From assembly GCA_900175165.2 (NCBI GenBank), contig FWWN02000666.1:1-55681 (forward strand): a stretch of DNA of 55,681 nt, in the 5' to 3' direction. Below, in pieces: positions 22,736 through 34,498 of this stretch. Below the pieces are notes generated by a model. The model saw only the letters and a program-made list of their open reading frames with translations. It searched no databases and was not told the origin of the DNA. A program made the translations under genes and the position numbers. Numbering within the stretch: the first letter of the stretch is position 1; each line of letters begins with the position of its first letter. The DNA is from Rhizomucor pusillus. Lineage: Eukaryota > Mucoromycota > Mucoromycetes > Mucorales > Lichtheimiaceae.

Positions 22736-24071
22736 TTATTCTCGAGATGATATCTCTGAAAACTGGTAACATACTGTATGTTGATTGGTATTGACCACTT
22801 CAAGTGGAGACATCCCTTCGAATTCCCACTTCGTCCTGTGATTATTCACATCATCATTTTCGTTCATTATATTTGGATCTGATCCACGTTTTCGAGCTTG
22901 TTCATTGATTCTGATCTTGATTTTCGTATATCGCTCGCCATCCTCGTTACTGCAATTTAATATATGCAGATCAAGTATTTGTTGGCAGACATCTATCGAC
23001 AGTGTTATTCAGAACACGTCCAGCTTCAAGTACATTTGTCTGATTTACCTTCAATATCAATCATCCGTGAACAGAACAATTTATCCCAAGGATGATGACC
23101 CGGCAGACTTTGAAATGACTGATCTTCTTCTTTCAATAGTATAGAAGCCAGGTAAATACAGCCAGCGGCTATCGTGTGGGCTGGATACTCTATACATAAC
23201 GGGATTCGATAACTACGACATTATAGTAAATAAACCATCATAGCGAGTACATTTCTTTTTCACTTACCTATACACAGCTAACTCATATGCCTTCTTTCCA
23301 AGGATCTTTCCATCTATGGATTCATGAAGCTGAATCCATTTTGCAAACTTGACAATGTATTCATACGGATGCTGATGCTGGAAATCGAAGCAAAGAGTTT
23401 CCAAAAGAAGCTTTTCATAACCGACTATCCGCCGCCTCCGCTCTTCAGATACCTTTTTCCTCCATATCAGCCCACTCTGCACATTCAAACGATGACAAGT
23501 TTGAAAAACTTACATGTTCTGGATCTAGCTCCTTGCTATCTGGATATCTGACGCTGTAAACAGCTACAAATATATCCTTGAGCTTTTTATGTGTTTCTTC
23601 AATTTTGGATGCAACGTAAAGACAAGTAACGCTGATATCCTTTTTGAACCGACGTAAGGAAAAGAAATCACTGGAATGTAATGTACTCGTTAATATATAT
23701 TTACCTGCGGGGGATAATGTCGAATTGAATAGTACAAGTAAAATCGATGATACAATGCTTGCGCGGTGCTGATTGTCTCCTGAGGACTGAGCAGCAAGTG
23801 AGCAAAAACTCTGCAGCTTATACGATCCCTCCCCTCAAGCAATGTCATACAAGCCTAGCTTTTTGCCAACTTGCTCCATAAATTTGCAGCTCGAGTTACG
23901 TGCGCTGATTTCTTTCGAAGCGAGCGTGGATCCAGGCTGCTTTAGATGCAAGAGCGCCGACAACTGCCGTTTAGTGAAATACGGTCTGTAACGCCGTTTA
24001 TAGGTGTGGCCTGAAGTAATTCGAATAGGAGTGGAAGGTGTGGTAGCTGATTGAGGAGAGGATCCGCTCAT
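22736..24071 (-). CDS. Ctk2-like cyclin (CTD kinase beta subunit)
   Basis: Cyclin of the group that activates kinases phosphorylating the RNA polymerase II C-terminal domain (Ctk2/cyclin K/L). The start MSGSSPQSATTPSTP at 24071 is followed by FTKRQLSALLHLKQPG. The cyclin box reads ETISTAQALYHRFYLYYSI, then DISVTCLYVASKIEETHKKL, and YEKLLLETLCFDFQHQHPYE. The second fold reads IEYPAHTIAAGCIYLASIL. All junctions (for example HYPPQ to DISVT, and PEH to VSEERRR) keep frame with GT-AG introns. The C-terminus is charged and ends FSEISSRE. It lies just downstream of the Luc7-like gene on the same strand (116 bases), so two factors linking transcription and splicing are neighbours. Confidence 0.85.
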
Positions 24072-24186
24072 GATCTTTGTATGCCTAGTCAACGGCAACT
24101 AGAAGAAAGGACACAAGCTGCTGGGTTTGACATGCCTCTTTTTTTTTGTGTGTGTGTGTGTTTTTGTTACTATGCATTTCTCTCTA

Positions 24187-25161
24187 CTATTGATATGCCC
24201 GTTCTTTTGATTCCAAATCCTTTATCTCTTCTCTTATTCGCATAAAGGCTCTGTGTGTCTTGAAACATACAATGTTAGAGTATAATTTACTTTATACAGC
24301 CTTCGTGAACTCACTTGCGACATTTCATGCACCAATGGTTTAGGATCTTTCGGTACCGATACACCGCATACATTGCATATCGGAAATGACGGTCCCTTAT
24401 TCTCCTCATAACCACCCGCCTAAATTGCATCAAAGCTATTCAGCACACGATAATGCGAGACAAGGGAATCAGTGTTACAACAAGGTACCTGGGCCCGAAT
24501 GCTTTCGTCTATTGACCGGGCAACCTCCCGTAATTTGTATTCTAGCAGATATGCGCGAGTATCTCCATCTAAAATACAATATACATGTCATCTTTCCAAG
24601 TAAAGACTCTGCAATCCGAAACGGACAAACCTTTGCGCATGCTTTCACATTCTGCTAGTCTTTGCAACAATTTCACATTCTCTCGGCTTGCAACATCACG
24701 CTAATATCATCATTCCTTGTCAGACGTGTATTCTATCCTGCCTGTTGAAGCGTACTCACAATTCTTTTTGCACTGTCAGTGTCGTATTTACAACTATACT
24801 TTTTGAACCGCTGGGTGGATTCCTGTCTACGCGCACTAAAGTCTTTCAAGTTTCGAAGATGCTGTTGTCCCAGGGAACGCGAAGGAAAGAATCTCACACT
24901 TTCTTCGTACTGCGTTTTCAGTTGAGGTAAATGGAGCTTTGGACATTTGTCCCATTGCTAAGCAGAGTGTAAGATGCATTCGATTCCGGATCTATTACTG
25001 TAAATACCCACCGAATCTCTACTGCTGCGTTTTGAGCAATTCAACGGTCTAATAAATTCATTCAAAACCGACAACTACCTTAATATGTCGTAAGGGCAGA
25101 GGCCGCACAGATAGTCGATACAAACATCAGGATGCTTGTAGTCTGTAGGCAAGGTTGCCAT
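24187..25161 (-). CDS. Luc7-like U1 snRNP protein
   Basis: Luc7 proteins help U1 snRNP choose 5' splice sites. The first exon MATLPTDYKHPDVCIDYLCG continues LCPYDIL, which with QWDKCPKLHLPQLKTQYEES forms the CCCH zinc finger. Later exons give a helical segment (SRENVKLLQRLAECESMRK, then LLEYKLREVARSIDESIRAQ) and the second zinc finger ICNVCGVSVPKDPKPLVHEM with H-x5-H, followed by FMRIREEIKDLESKERAYQ and the stop. The usual short N-terminal helix upstream of the first finger was not found, so a further 5' exon may exist. The first intron's acceptor does not fit perfectly. There is no RS-rich tail, as in yeast Luc7. Confidence 0.8.
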
Positions 25162-25315
25162 TTGTATGTGTGCACTTTTGCAAAACGTTCGGTTTTGATG
25201 ACGATCCAGTTAAACAATTGAAATCACGTGCCCCTCAATGCAGACTACGGCATGAATCAAGGAACTGTGATATCCCTTCTACAATACTGTTCATGCCGCC
25301 CCCATTGCTGTTGCC

Positions 25316-25850
25316 TTATTTATAAGAATCGCAATCATCTAAAAGCACACTTACGGACGTCTCGTTGAAGTTGGTCGCCATGAACTCTGCGTGGAATCCT
25401 TTGCTTCCCAGTACATGACGTGAATCTAATCTAAGTAGTACTTATACATGTACAGCTAGAGGGATAACTATAATACGACCAACCTTCCGAACAGATATAC
25501 AGCGGTGATACTTAGGGGTGAAGAGAAATGGGTTTTTCCTGATGCAGTAAGGCAACATTTGGTTAGGAAATTGCAACAACAATCCAGCAGGACGTGACAG
25601 ATTCGGCAGATTTTGTTGAAAGTTGAAATTTGTGGAAGCCAGTTATAAGCAAAATCCATCATGAAACTGAAAGAGCTCTATCAAACTTAGCAAACTTACT
25701 TTTGATCATTGCAGCATCTTCTCTTCTTGGATTCAGAGGTAACTTCATATTCAACGCAATCTTCCAATCGTGATTGTCAACACGTGCTCGTATCATTTGT
25801 ACAATGAAATATCGCGGACTATATTCGTTTGGTATGTCCAGCAGCTCCAT
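25316..25850 (-). CDS. hypothetical protein, exon structure uncertain
   Basis: The first open segment, MELLDIPNEYSPRYFIVQMI (start 25850) to REDAAMIK, ends at a good donor (GTAAGT). Downstream on the same strand two further open stretches look coding: RPAGLLLQFPNQMLPYCIRK (around 25480-25560) and LGSKGFHAEFMATNFNETS, which ends in a stop at 25316. I could not join them in frame, and I do not recognise the family. It may be a real three- or four-exon gene or a decaying one. Confidence 0.35.
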
Positions 25851-26144
25851 GTCCTGCTGGGATGCCTAAATATGTGCTGCAGACGGATTTCGGCGTGCCG
25901 ACCTGAGAAAAAGCTGCAAACAAACGTACTGCAGGAGTGATTATCCTAAAATTAGACATGCGATATTATCGATTTGCTGCGGGCACGCATCGTGTAGCAT
26001 CATCCCTAAACCGAATCTCCCTTATATGCTGCTAATTACAGTCATAGGCAATACCGGAGGAGGTTTATTTGTTGGATGTTCGACAGATTTATCGCCTTTC
26101 TTACACCAGTAAATACAATATAACCTCTTCTGAAAATGCTTGAA

Positions 26145-26164
26145 ATTATTATTATTATTATTAT
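26145..26164. repeat. ATT trinucleotide microsatellite
   Basis: About six to seven perfect ATT units. Confidence 0.9.
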
Positions 26165-26233
26165 CATTTATTTAGTTAGTCGTATGATATATGTAAATGT
26201 CGATCATTGTTATCAACTTGGTGAAGATTGATA

Positions 26234-26434
26234 TCAGCGGCAGACGCGTTGCCATCCTCCAAACATGGAATGAGACTGATAGCATTCTGGTTCTTGCTGG
26301 CCCTGCTGATTCTGGAGAGTTGCTTTGTGATTTGATTTGCCATTATGTGAATTAGTGCGTGTGATAGGCGCAGCGCAGGCGAGGTTTGATATGATTGAGG
26401 CAATGATGAGCAAAGCGAGAGCAGGGTTGCGCAT
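26234..26434 (-). CDS. small secreted peptide
   Basis: 66 residues, single exon. A clear signal peptide (MRNPALALLIIASIISNLAC, with predicted cleavage after the ACA) is followed by a short polar mature chain, PITRTNSHNGKSNHKATLQN, rich in Asn, Gln and His. It ends ECYQSHSMFGGWQRVCR, where two cysteines could form one disulfide. A TATATATAAA box lies 69 bases before the ATG. No homologue recognised. Candidate signalling or effector-like peptide; function unknown. Confidence 0.6.
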   Translation of the reverse strand: MRNPALALLIIASIISNLACAAPITRTNSHNGKSNHKATLQNQQGQQEPECYQSHSMFGGWQRVCR

Positions 26435-26502
26435 GATATTAAGTCTTGTTTTGAAACTTTTGTTGTAGTGGCAATGGTGTGAGCATTGACTTTCCTGCTA
26501 GC

Positions 26503-26512
26503 TTTATATATA
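26503..26512 (-). promoter_or_regulatory. TATA box of the small secreted peptide gene
   Basis: Reads TATATATAAA on the minus strand, 69 bases upstream of the ATG at 26434, a normal TATA distance. Confidence 0.5.
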
Positions 26513-27631
26513 GTAGCGATGCCCTGAGAGAACGTGTCGATGGTGCCATATTTTCGTCAAGGATTGGCACTTAGGAGTCTTCTTGGAGGGTTAGCTCCCT
26601 TGCAGCAAATGTGCTTTGAATACATGGACGCCATGGCCAATTAACCGGGCAGGAGGAAACACTTGCGCGATGCTGCTATTCACTCATGACCAAGAGAAAA
26701 GGGCGTGTCCTACGGAGTCAAGACATCGAAATCAAAAGCTAGGAGGAGCTGTATTGGATATAACCACGCCGTATCGAAAAATAGAGTATTGCTACACATA
26801 TGTTCATTTCGTCCGTTAAATGCATGCAATTATTTTATGAATGAACTTGGCGATGCCATAGGTGGCGAAACATAACTTTGATTCGCATTTAGTGCTATGG
26901 CGGATAGCTCATTATATCGTTCTTGTCTAAATCTGTAGTGTCGCTACAGACTCTCGGCTTTGAAGGATTGACAAGGGCAATTCCAGGAGGCTAGCCGCTC
27001 GATGAAGCTGTGTGCTCCAAGCTGTGTTTTCCTTAGTTAGTAGCGAATCTTCCATAGGGAGAAGGGAAGGTTGCCGTGAATAGAACACGATTGTTCAATA
27101 CGCTTCTACGTGTGTATCAAGAAAGGGACAGTGAGAGGAGAGCAGCCAGGGAGCATGCCTTCAACTCGGTGTCTGCCATCTGGTTAAGGAACATCGAATG
27201 ATACGGAATCGCGTGTTGCTAACATTACAAATAATAGACGGATAAAATACAACTTGTAAGTTTCCAACTTGTAATGGTCCATTATTCAGCATCCGAACGA
27301 AATCCTGGCAATCCAACGACTTCTACAGATGTAAATCAGTCTGAGTCCACATTTTAAATAGCATCCATTTCAAATACACAACCATTTGGGTCAATTATAT
27401 TGAAATTTGTCTGATGGATTCCCAACTTTGTATTGCATTGCTTGATTTACTTGTTAATAGTAGCATCGCCATAGCCAGAAATAATGCTTCCCTTGGTGTT
27501 GTGCTTACAAGATGACTGCAGCAATGAGTAACGATAGTGACTTGACTTTTAAGGGATCATGCTTACCGTAGCTGAAAGACGAGGATTTTTGCATTTGTCT
27601 ACATTGAATCATTTACATGGCAAAGTAGAGT
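26513..27631. other. no gene recognised
   Basis: AT-rich; only short frames on both strands, none with recognisable motifs. Confidence 0.5.
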
Positions 27632-28231
27632 TCACTTGTACGTTTTCTCCTGGACAGTCTGCATCTTGGTTTGGTATGCTGTTGGGTATCCTTTCTTCAT
27701 TGGTTTGTGTGAATTCACGCGAGTGCCTGGAGACTGCAATTGTCGATCCTGTTTCCTCCCTTTTCGTGATGCCACCTGCGCCGCATAACTGACTTCTTTC
27801 AGTATTTGAGACCAAGACGACGTTACAGACGGTGGATGAAGAAAAAACAAATATTTATAATCTGAAATGATTGCATTAATGCAAAGCGCGTGGTCTTCAA
27901 GCCGCCTATGTTACTCACTTTTAGGTGCATAGTCGCAAAAGACTTGACGAACCGCGGACTTGACTCTTCGTGTTGCTCGATTTCGAATCACAGCTGATTT
28001 CGATATAGTCTTCTTCGCAGCAATTATGGAGACTTTGAGTGTGTCCAAAGGTTGGGCGTCATCCACTCTGTATGCTCGTAAATGAAATGCTGCGCTAGGC
28101 ATTTGAAAATCTTGCTTTTTGGAGAAAAGTTCCCAAATTTCATCGGCTTTGAGGCTGTCGAACTTTTTTGATTTCATAACGGTGGTCGTCGTACTAAATG
28201 CTCGCTTCAAGAGGGTACGTAACATTTGCAA
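27632..28231 (-). CDS. bacterial-type RNase P protein (RnpA-like), probably mitochondrial
   Basis: Exons 28231-27919 and 27861-27632 give 180 residues with a clean GTGAG...CAG intron. The N-terminus MQMLRTLLKRAFSTTTTVMK is basic, hydroxylated and free of acidic residues, as in a mitochondrial presequence. The core follows the RnpA order: FHLRAYRV strand, LKVSIIAAKKTISKSAVIRN, RNRATRRVKSAVRQVF (the RNR signature helix), then YKYLFFLHPPSVTSSWSQIL, equivalent to the 'vviarp' strand and final helix of bacterial RnpA. The C-terminus is basic and extends beyond bacterial proteins. In bacteria this protein binds RNase P RNA and pre-tRNA leaders. Zygomycete mitochondrial genomes are reported to encode bacteria-like RNase P RNAs, so a nuclear protein partner makes sense. 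It could alternatively be a mitoribosomal protein that borrows the fold. Confidence 0.75.
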
Positions 28232-29894
28232 CCTGTCGAGAGTCGCTTAGGGAAGTTGTGCCGTTTTTAGGATACCGACGTCGTCAAAATAACGAGGATG
28301 ATTCTCAGATATCTGGATCCATCCAGCTCATTCTCTGCCTGCATTGTAGAGCAACAAATGGGAGCAGAATGTAGAAGATGATACATCCTAAAGTTCTGAG
28401 AATCCTCAAGTACCGTATTTTTCTCCGTACTAATATATGCTACCATTTGTTTTCCATGGTATACGATGCCAGAACTACTCCAGACTAGTGACAGACTGCG
28501 CATTATTCAATTTTATGTTTGCAGTGATCATGGGCACATAATTGGCCTGACAGTATACGTTGGTGCTCCAGTTCCGTATTTGTTATATAAGCTAGATGTC
28601 AAGTGATTGCGGCATTCGGATGGATGTAAATGGAAAGGAAAGGAGAAGCAAAATCAAAAGCAAAAACGCAACAGCACAGGCTAATCCACGTAAACAAATG
28701 CGTAAGCCCTGTGCTGCAGAAGAAAAATCACAGAAAGTGGTAAATATTTGTGCATCACACATACGAATGACTTACCTCCTTGCGGCCGAACTTTGACCTG
28801 ATGTGCCCAGAAGAGACGCTGTACGTACGTAGAACCAATAAGTGGCGGGCTAAACTAGGATGGATGCATGCGAGTGGGTGGCTGCAGATGGATGAATCAA
28901 GGACGTTATGTTGCAGGCATATTGCAGAAATAAATCGATCGAACGCAAATGACTTTGGGACGCCCTGCAGCTGTTGTGGTCGCTATTCTGCAGGGATCGT
29001 CGCCAGCTTTGACAGTGGTCTTTATTTAGGAGGCGGGTTTCTATAGGCAGCATGTCGATGAATTAAAAAAGAAAGTGAAATATATGAGCCATCAGGAGAA
29101 AATGAACGAGTAAAACTGGTACGGAGAGATGATGGTAACTATACAATAGACTATTCTCGAATGCGTATCACTTGTTCTTTTCATTTCAGCCTTGCAGTTG
29201 TCATCATCGTTTTTGTTTACAAAGACTGTACGACGCTGCCGCGTTTTATGTGCATTTTACCCGATGCAGAAACCTTCTTGGAAAGCATTTAATAATCGGA
29301 AAGTGGGGTGCAAGTGGAGCGTCGAACACAAGAAACACAAATGTTTAAACCCCCTGCACGTGGCATGACATATGTCCCTTTTTACCAACCGCCCAGACAA
29401 CTCACTGATAACAATGTGCTTATACATGAACCGGACGGGAGACATCTGGACTCCGTGACCAGGTCGAGGAAAGAAAAACATTAGATATTTGTTGTTGCCA
29501 CATCAATCGCCAGTAAACTGGGTTGTTGTCTTGTCAGGTAGGGAGCCCTGGGTACCGGCGATGCCTCATAGAATTTATGGCAAGACGCTAAAGGTAGCTA
29601 TACCACTTTTGTAATGTCATTGTCCGTAACAACATGGCAAATATGTCAGCATCTCCCACTCCAATATTTTGGGGTCATTCACAATCAAGCCAGGGTACTC
29701 ACAAAGCACACATATATAAATATACACACACAGCGTCCTCCATTCGTTATCCTATCCTATCCAAATCTTTTTCTTCTTCTTCTCCCTTTTCTCTGTTCAT
29801 CTTCATTTTCCTCTCATCTTTCTTCAGTTATCAATCCCGTTCATTTATTCATTATCATCTTTGCTGTCTATCTATCTATCATTGTACATATATC
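28232..29894. other. no gene recognised; F-box gene promoter at right end
   Basis: No frame with convincing coding features. From about 29760 to 29850 the plus strand is strongly C/T-rich, the likely leader of the F-box gene. Confidence 0.5.
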
Positions 29895-30872
29895 ATGCAC
29901 CTTCTACAATTGTCGGACGAATTACTTTTGGAGATCCTGTATTGTGTTTGCTTGGATAATCTGTTCGAAATAATACCTGTCGCTAGGTAATTACAGACTG
30001 ACGATGAACGCTGCTTATTGTTCTCCTATTTAAAGTAGCTATGATATCATCGCTGTAGTACATGTCAACGACTCTGTCGCTTAGCCGCTGACCGTACCTT
30101 CTGGTCGGATAGCATTGCGCTGGTCATCGACCCAACAAGGTCCAGTAGTCAAGACTTGATACGTCTTGCACGTGCGATGAGGCGTTGTGGAAGTAAATTA
30201 AGGACAACTCATTTGATGCTGGCAGCACAGCAAGCGAATACCGGAGTGGTTTCTTTGATGAAGTCATTAATTAAGCAACAATCAATAGCACCACTGCGTT
30301 CGTTTGAGCTGCACGTGCCACAGTCACTCCATGCACAGCTGATCCAAGCCTTATCGAGGGACGTTCGCCGCGACGTCGGCTGGAGAGCATGCAGGCTTCG
30401 CTCTGAAATTGACGAAGACGACGAGGATAAGGACAAATTCAAATCTATGACGAAATTGAACAGGCCCGAAACTCTCCGTTGGCTGCAAAGGTCACAGGAC
30501 ACCCTGCAAGTGCTTGACATTCCTTCGTTACCCATACAATGGTTGACCGCCTGCCATTTTCCTGCCGCGACGTCGCTCACAGTCGCATACCAAGAAGACA
30601 ATGACGATGCTATCGATTGGCATCGGATAAGAGGAGCATTTCCTAAGCTTAAAAGTCTGACATTACATATTAGCAGGTCCCAGACAGCATCCTCCTGTCT
30701 ACAGCCCCTTTTGACGGACAGACGGTTGTACCCCTGGATTGTGGAATTGGCAGCTGTCAGTTGCGAGGATCTGCGACCAAGCTTTAATCAAGAACAGTTA
30801 TGCCAATCTCTCCTGACACTCAACGGGCTTTCAAGAGTCAATGTTGGTTGGGATATGGTTGCGATTGATTAG
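29895..30872 (+). CDS. F-box protein
   Basis: Exons 29895-29986 and 30059-30872 give about 301 residues. The N-terminal F-box reads MHLLQLSDELLLEILYCVCL, FEIIPVARTCQRLCRLAADR and FWSDS. The splice joins VAR to TCQR, completing the motif. The rest resembles leucine-rich repeat-like substrate-binding sequence (SIAPLRSFELHVPQSL, LKSLTLHISRS) with an acidic patch (EIDEDDEDKDK). F-box proteins recruit substrates to SCF ubiquitin ligases; the substrate is not inferable. Confidence 0.75.
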
Positions 30873-31462
30873 GTTCTTTGTTGTTGTAGTTCTTGTAATA
30901 TATATAGTTACATGGCAAATTGTGATTGGAAAACAGGAAAAAAAAAAGAGTTTACAATGGTTTATCCGGTATTGGCATGCGCCTTACATCCTCATCCTCG
31001 TCCTGGAGTTTAGGAAATGACACATACTCGACTTGGAATTTTGATTGCTCAAGCGGCACGATCCTTTTGCTGTGCCGCCGCGACGGCGTCGATCTACGCC
31101 GACGATAGTGGATTGCATGCAAGATATCTGACCACAGCTCTGTCCACAAGGTGTCATGAAACATACGTGCTTCGTGAAGAATGGGTGCCATGCGGCGTGA
31201 ACGAGGGAGAGCAGACGACGGTTTGGGTTGGAAAAAAGAGAGAGGAAATGAAGGGCGGTGAGTGCGAGAAAGAAAGAGAGAAAGGGAGATATTAAAGAAG
31301 AGAGGAGAGAAGGAAGGAAGGACCACGCAGCAAAAAGTGTAGAAAGAGAGGAAAAGAATGCTTTCGCTTTTCCTTCGCTCAGCAGCAACTCCTAGGATTT
31401 GAGCGTTGTCCGGATTCTAGAAACAAAAGGGAGCTGCCTTCTTTATTGCAAATAATAACAGT
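30873..31462. other. intergenic, purine-rich tract
   Basis: Between the F-box gene and NDUFA6. From about 31210 to 31365 the plus strand is almost all A and G (gagaaagaaagagagaaagg), a low-complexity tract. No gene seen. Confidence 0.6.
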
Positions 31463-31898
31463 CTAGGATCTGCCTTCGTAAAATTTGTCCAAGAAGGTGG
31501 TCGGCTTTGGTGGAGCTTCTTCTTCGGTAAAGTAACGGTAAATGTGTGTCGTCTGCTTCCAAACGTTCATGGTCTCTTGGTATTCCATGTGTCCCTTTGC
31601 AAGCAAGACGTCACGCACGCCGAGGTCCTGTACATGACGGTGCTTTTCGAACTCTTGGCGAATCTTTGCTCGCAAAGCGCCAACAGGAATGTCGAGCTCG
31701 TACAGTCGCTGGATTTCTGGCACCTATAGTATAACCGGTCAACATTCAAGGGTTGAATGAACGCGATGCTGGCAAGAGAGCTAGTACCGATTTCTGGAAT
31801 TTTCTGTAAAGCGAGAGCGCACGGCTGGTTGCTTCGGCAGCTGATTTCGATGATCTGGTTGTAGCAGCAAACTCGGCAACACCAAAGACGGCAGCCAT
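31463..31898 (-). CDS. NADH:ubiquinone oxidoreductase LYR subunit (NDUFA6/B14)
   Basis: Accessory subunit of mitochondrial complex I that binds the acyl carrier protein. Two exons: MAAVFGVAEFAATTRSSKSA... from 31898, and VPEIQRLYELDIPVGALRAK to the stop at 31463. The LYR signature is in LSLYRKFQK just before the intron. The rest (IRQEFEKHRHVQDLGVRDVL, MNVWKQTTHIYRYF and a Pro-rich end FLDKFYEGRS) matches the fungal 14.8 kDa subunit in length (about 123 residues). Confidence 0.92.
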
Positions 31899-32200
31899 TT
31901 TTGTCACTTGTTAAGTAGTTGAGAAGAGGACTTGCCGCAATTCAATCATTTGTTTTTCCACAGACACCACCTCGTCATCAAATTGATTTGCCGACATCTG
32001 TTGTGGAGTGATTTCCCCTTTAGAGGAAAGCTTTCTCGTAGAAATGCTTCAATATTCAAAATGACTCATAGATTACAAGATATATTTGCAAGAAGAGGAT
32101 AAGTGGCATAAATCATAATATTCTTAGTGTACATAGTGGGTTGAACTAGTAATGGACGTAGAGAAGGGAAATCTTTGCTGCATATTTTCTAATCATAAAC

Positions 32201-32930
32201 TTAAGCTATACTGTGGACTTTTACAATCTCTCGATTTCTCCTTGCATATATTTCGAGTTCATCATAAGTTTCGCTGTCGTTATATTCTCCTTCCTGTACG
32301 GATATATGTCCATCATCCTTTATGAGCGAATGGTGGTCACGCTGCACGCTCGAGAGTAGAGTCCTGGCATCTATCCGAAGATAGCGAGGAGTGTTCGGTA
32401 TCCTTCATCTCGTTGCTCCCTTTCAATTGCTTTTTCAATTTGTCTGCAACGGGACACAGCAAATTCCCGAGGCTGTTTCTGTTCCTCCTACAAAAGAAAT
32501 ATGAAGAAAATGACTACATGCTTACCTTTATAAATCTAGCTCCTCTTCAGCTCTCAATTTGCATCCTATTTCATATTGCAACACTTCTTCTCGGTGCTTG
32601 CTGTACTGCTTCAGAAGTTGGTTTGCTCTTTCTGAAGACTTATGGACAAGACCAATTAGCTTGGTACTCAATCGCTCCCATATTCTGCAATGTAAATAAA
32701 TTACGATCTTTACAAACTCTGCTTTTGGCCATGCATTGGCCAGACGTACCCAACTTCTAATTTCGGGCTCTTAGAGATTCCATCATCATTTGACGGCCAA
32801 CTTGAACAGACTTCAGTTGTCTCTTGAGATCCTCCTGAATTTTCACCTTTCTACGCAAAGCTGCTAGCAAATGTCCAGGGCTTGATTCATCCCATGGAGC
32901 GCCAATATTTGGAAGTGCTTTCTGATGGAG
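32201..32930 (-). pseudogene. coiled-coil protein, decayed copy A
   Basis: The minus strand carries protein-like blocks in order: SPGHLLAALRRKVKIQEDLK with QLKSVQVGRQMMMESLRARN; LSTKLIGLVHKSSERANQLL then EEVLQYEIGCKLRAEEELDL; QPREFAVSRCRQIEKAIERE with GYRTLLAIF; and DARTLLSSVQRDHHSLIKDD to a stop at 32201 after VKVHSIA. A one-base deletion separates the last two blocks: the sister copy at 33060-33440 has one more base at that spot and stays in frame. Stops also fall between other blocks, though some may be introns. Family not recognised; rich in Glu, Lys, Gln and Arg as in coiled coils. Confidence 0.5.
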
Positions 32931-33059
32931 TTCTCCAGCTTTGCAACGTTGCCCTTGGCTATACTAAGCCTTGCTCATTCTTTGTAGCGGACCACTTTTG
33001 TCATCTTCGTGTAGAATGAGAGGCATTTTTCAACATACATACTATATCAGAACCCTAAA

Positions 33060-33440
33060 CATCTGCATACATATAATATCATGAGACATTCAACTTTGCA
33101 ATGAAAAGAGCATATTGGCATCTGTTAATAGATTGTGAAGTAGCACTCGATATCCTTCGCCTCAATCAACTTTTTCTATCGCTTCTTCGCGATGCTAGCA
33201 GCGTCTCACAGCAAACTCCTTCAATTGCATTTGCTACTTCTACAATGAATGCAAATATATTCAAAGCTTCTCTAGATAAATGAAATGGTCGTAAGCATAT
33301 TATGCCTCTACTAGTCTCAACTCCTCCTCGGCCTTTCTTCTGTTATGATAATATCTCAGCATTTGTATTGCTGCTCTATTATGCAGCTTTGAGCCTTGTG
33401 TCCAATACTCTGACTAAGATAATTGATTTTTATCCGTGGC
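33060..33440 (-). pseudogene. coiled-coil protein, decayed copy B
   Basis: Tandem, diverged duplicate of the 3' half of copy A. The blocks QMQLKEFAVRRC, EGYRVLLHNLLTDANMLFSL and RKAEEELRLVEA correspond to QPREFAVSRC, EGYRTLLAIF, DARTLLSS and RAEEELDL of copy A. Several in-frame stops interrupt it. Confidence 0.5.
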
Positions 33441-33978
33441 CAGGAGTGAAAATAAAGATAGGACCCACATGAGAAGGCTACCTGTTAAAATGACACTGCT
33501 TTTCGCGTGGAGTGAAGCCATGTGGGCCTGATTTTTACTAAAATTTCTAGAGATATGTCATGACATGCTTAGACTTCAGAGTGCATATCATGAACTATTA
33601 AGCAAAAGCTAAATAATGAGCAAAAAGAAGCAAGGCACCATGGTCAGGACAGAGGCTATTAGGTCAGGTAAACAAGAGATAAGGAGTTTCTTTATGAAAG
33701 AAACAGTGCCAATGTGTCCACCTCTCAAAAAATTGGCAAAGATCCCTTTACAACATTATGCAAGTTTAATTTACATGTGCCTGCTTTCCATTGATTACAG
33801 CTGAAAATTTCAGACCCATGCAATTGCTGTAGGGCAATGGGAACATTTATGCCGCGCACTACCGGTATTTTTCAAATCTTTCTTCTTATTGCACTCCACC
33901 CACTTCCCTTTTGCAAACGCAGCACGCAGTATGGGAGTCAAAGGAATACACGCAGTCGCTGCCAGGACTGGACATGAG

Positions 33979-34498
33979 CATCCGAAAAGCATCCTAGTTT
34001 GGAAGCGTTACTGAATGAACAAGATATTGAAATTGTTTTTGTCGATTATTGTGCAGTGTTTTTTCGATCTACTTCAGAAACTTTTGCAAGAGCTGCTTCC
34101 TCTGCATATCAAAGGTATATACTACTAAGCAATCGTTGAGCTTCTACATTGACAGGGTGGATTTCAATAGGAAATGGTGGCCACAAATCGAAACATTGGT
34201 GGATATCGGCAGATGCAGAGATGCAGCTCAGGAGTTGAGCAAATCAGCAACGCATATCCGCCAAGAGATCCAAGGGTCTGTAGACTCTATCCGGCATCAA
34301 TTTGAACAATTCATTGGAAAGCAAATATCTGCGGGAGATATTTTTGAATATCTCAAGATAAAATCGCAACCAGTGATACAGTCGCGCATACCGGACAGAA
34401 AAGAAGAGAACGGCAAGAAGATGATGATGATGATGAAGAAGAAGGACATGGAGAATACGAAGAAACTGGATCGTCTATTGCACACGTGCTTGCCGTAA
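33979..34498 (+). CDS. hypothetical protein, exon structure uncertain
   Basis: After an acceptor near 33978 the plus strand reads HPSLEALLNEQDIEIVFVDY and STSETFARAASSAYQR, then across a GTATAT...CAG intron VDFNRKWWPQIETLVDIGRC and SDAAQ-type helical sequence ending KPVIQSRI. Beyond this, two frames compete: one runs into a Lys/Met stretch and stops at 34498, the other gives an acidic run and MPERSPTMSFKVYSY ending at about 34590. Family not recognised. Nearby elements are decayed, so this gene may be decaying too. Confidence 0.35.
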
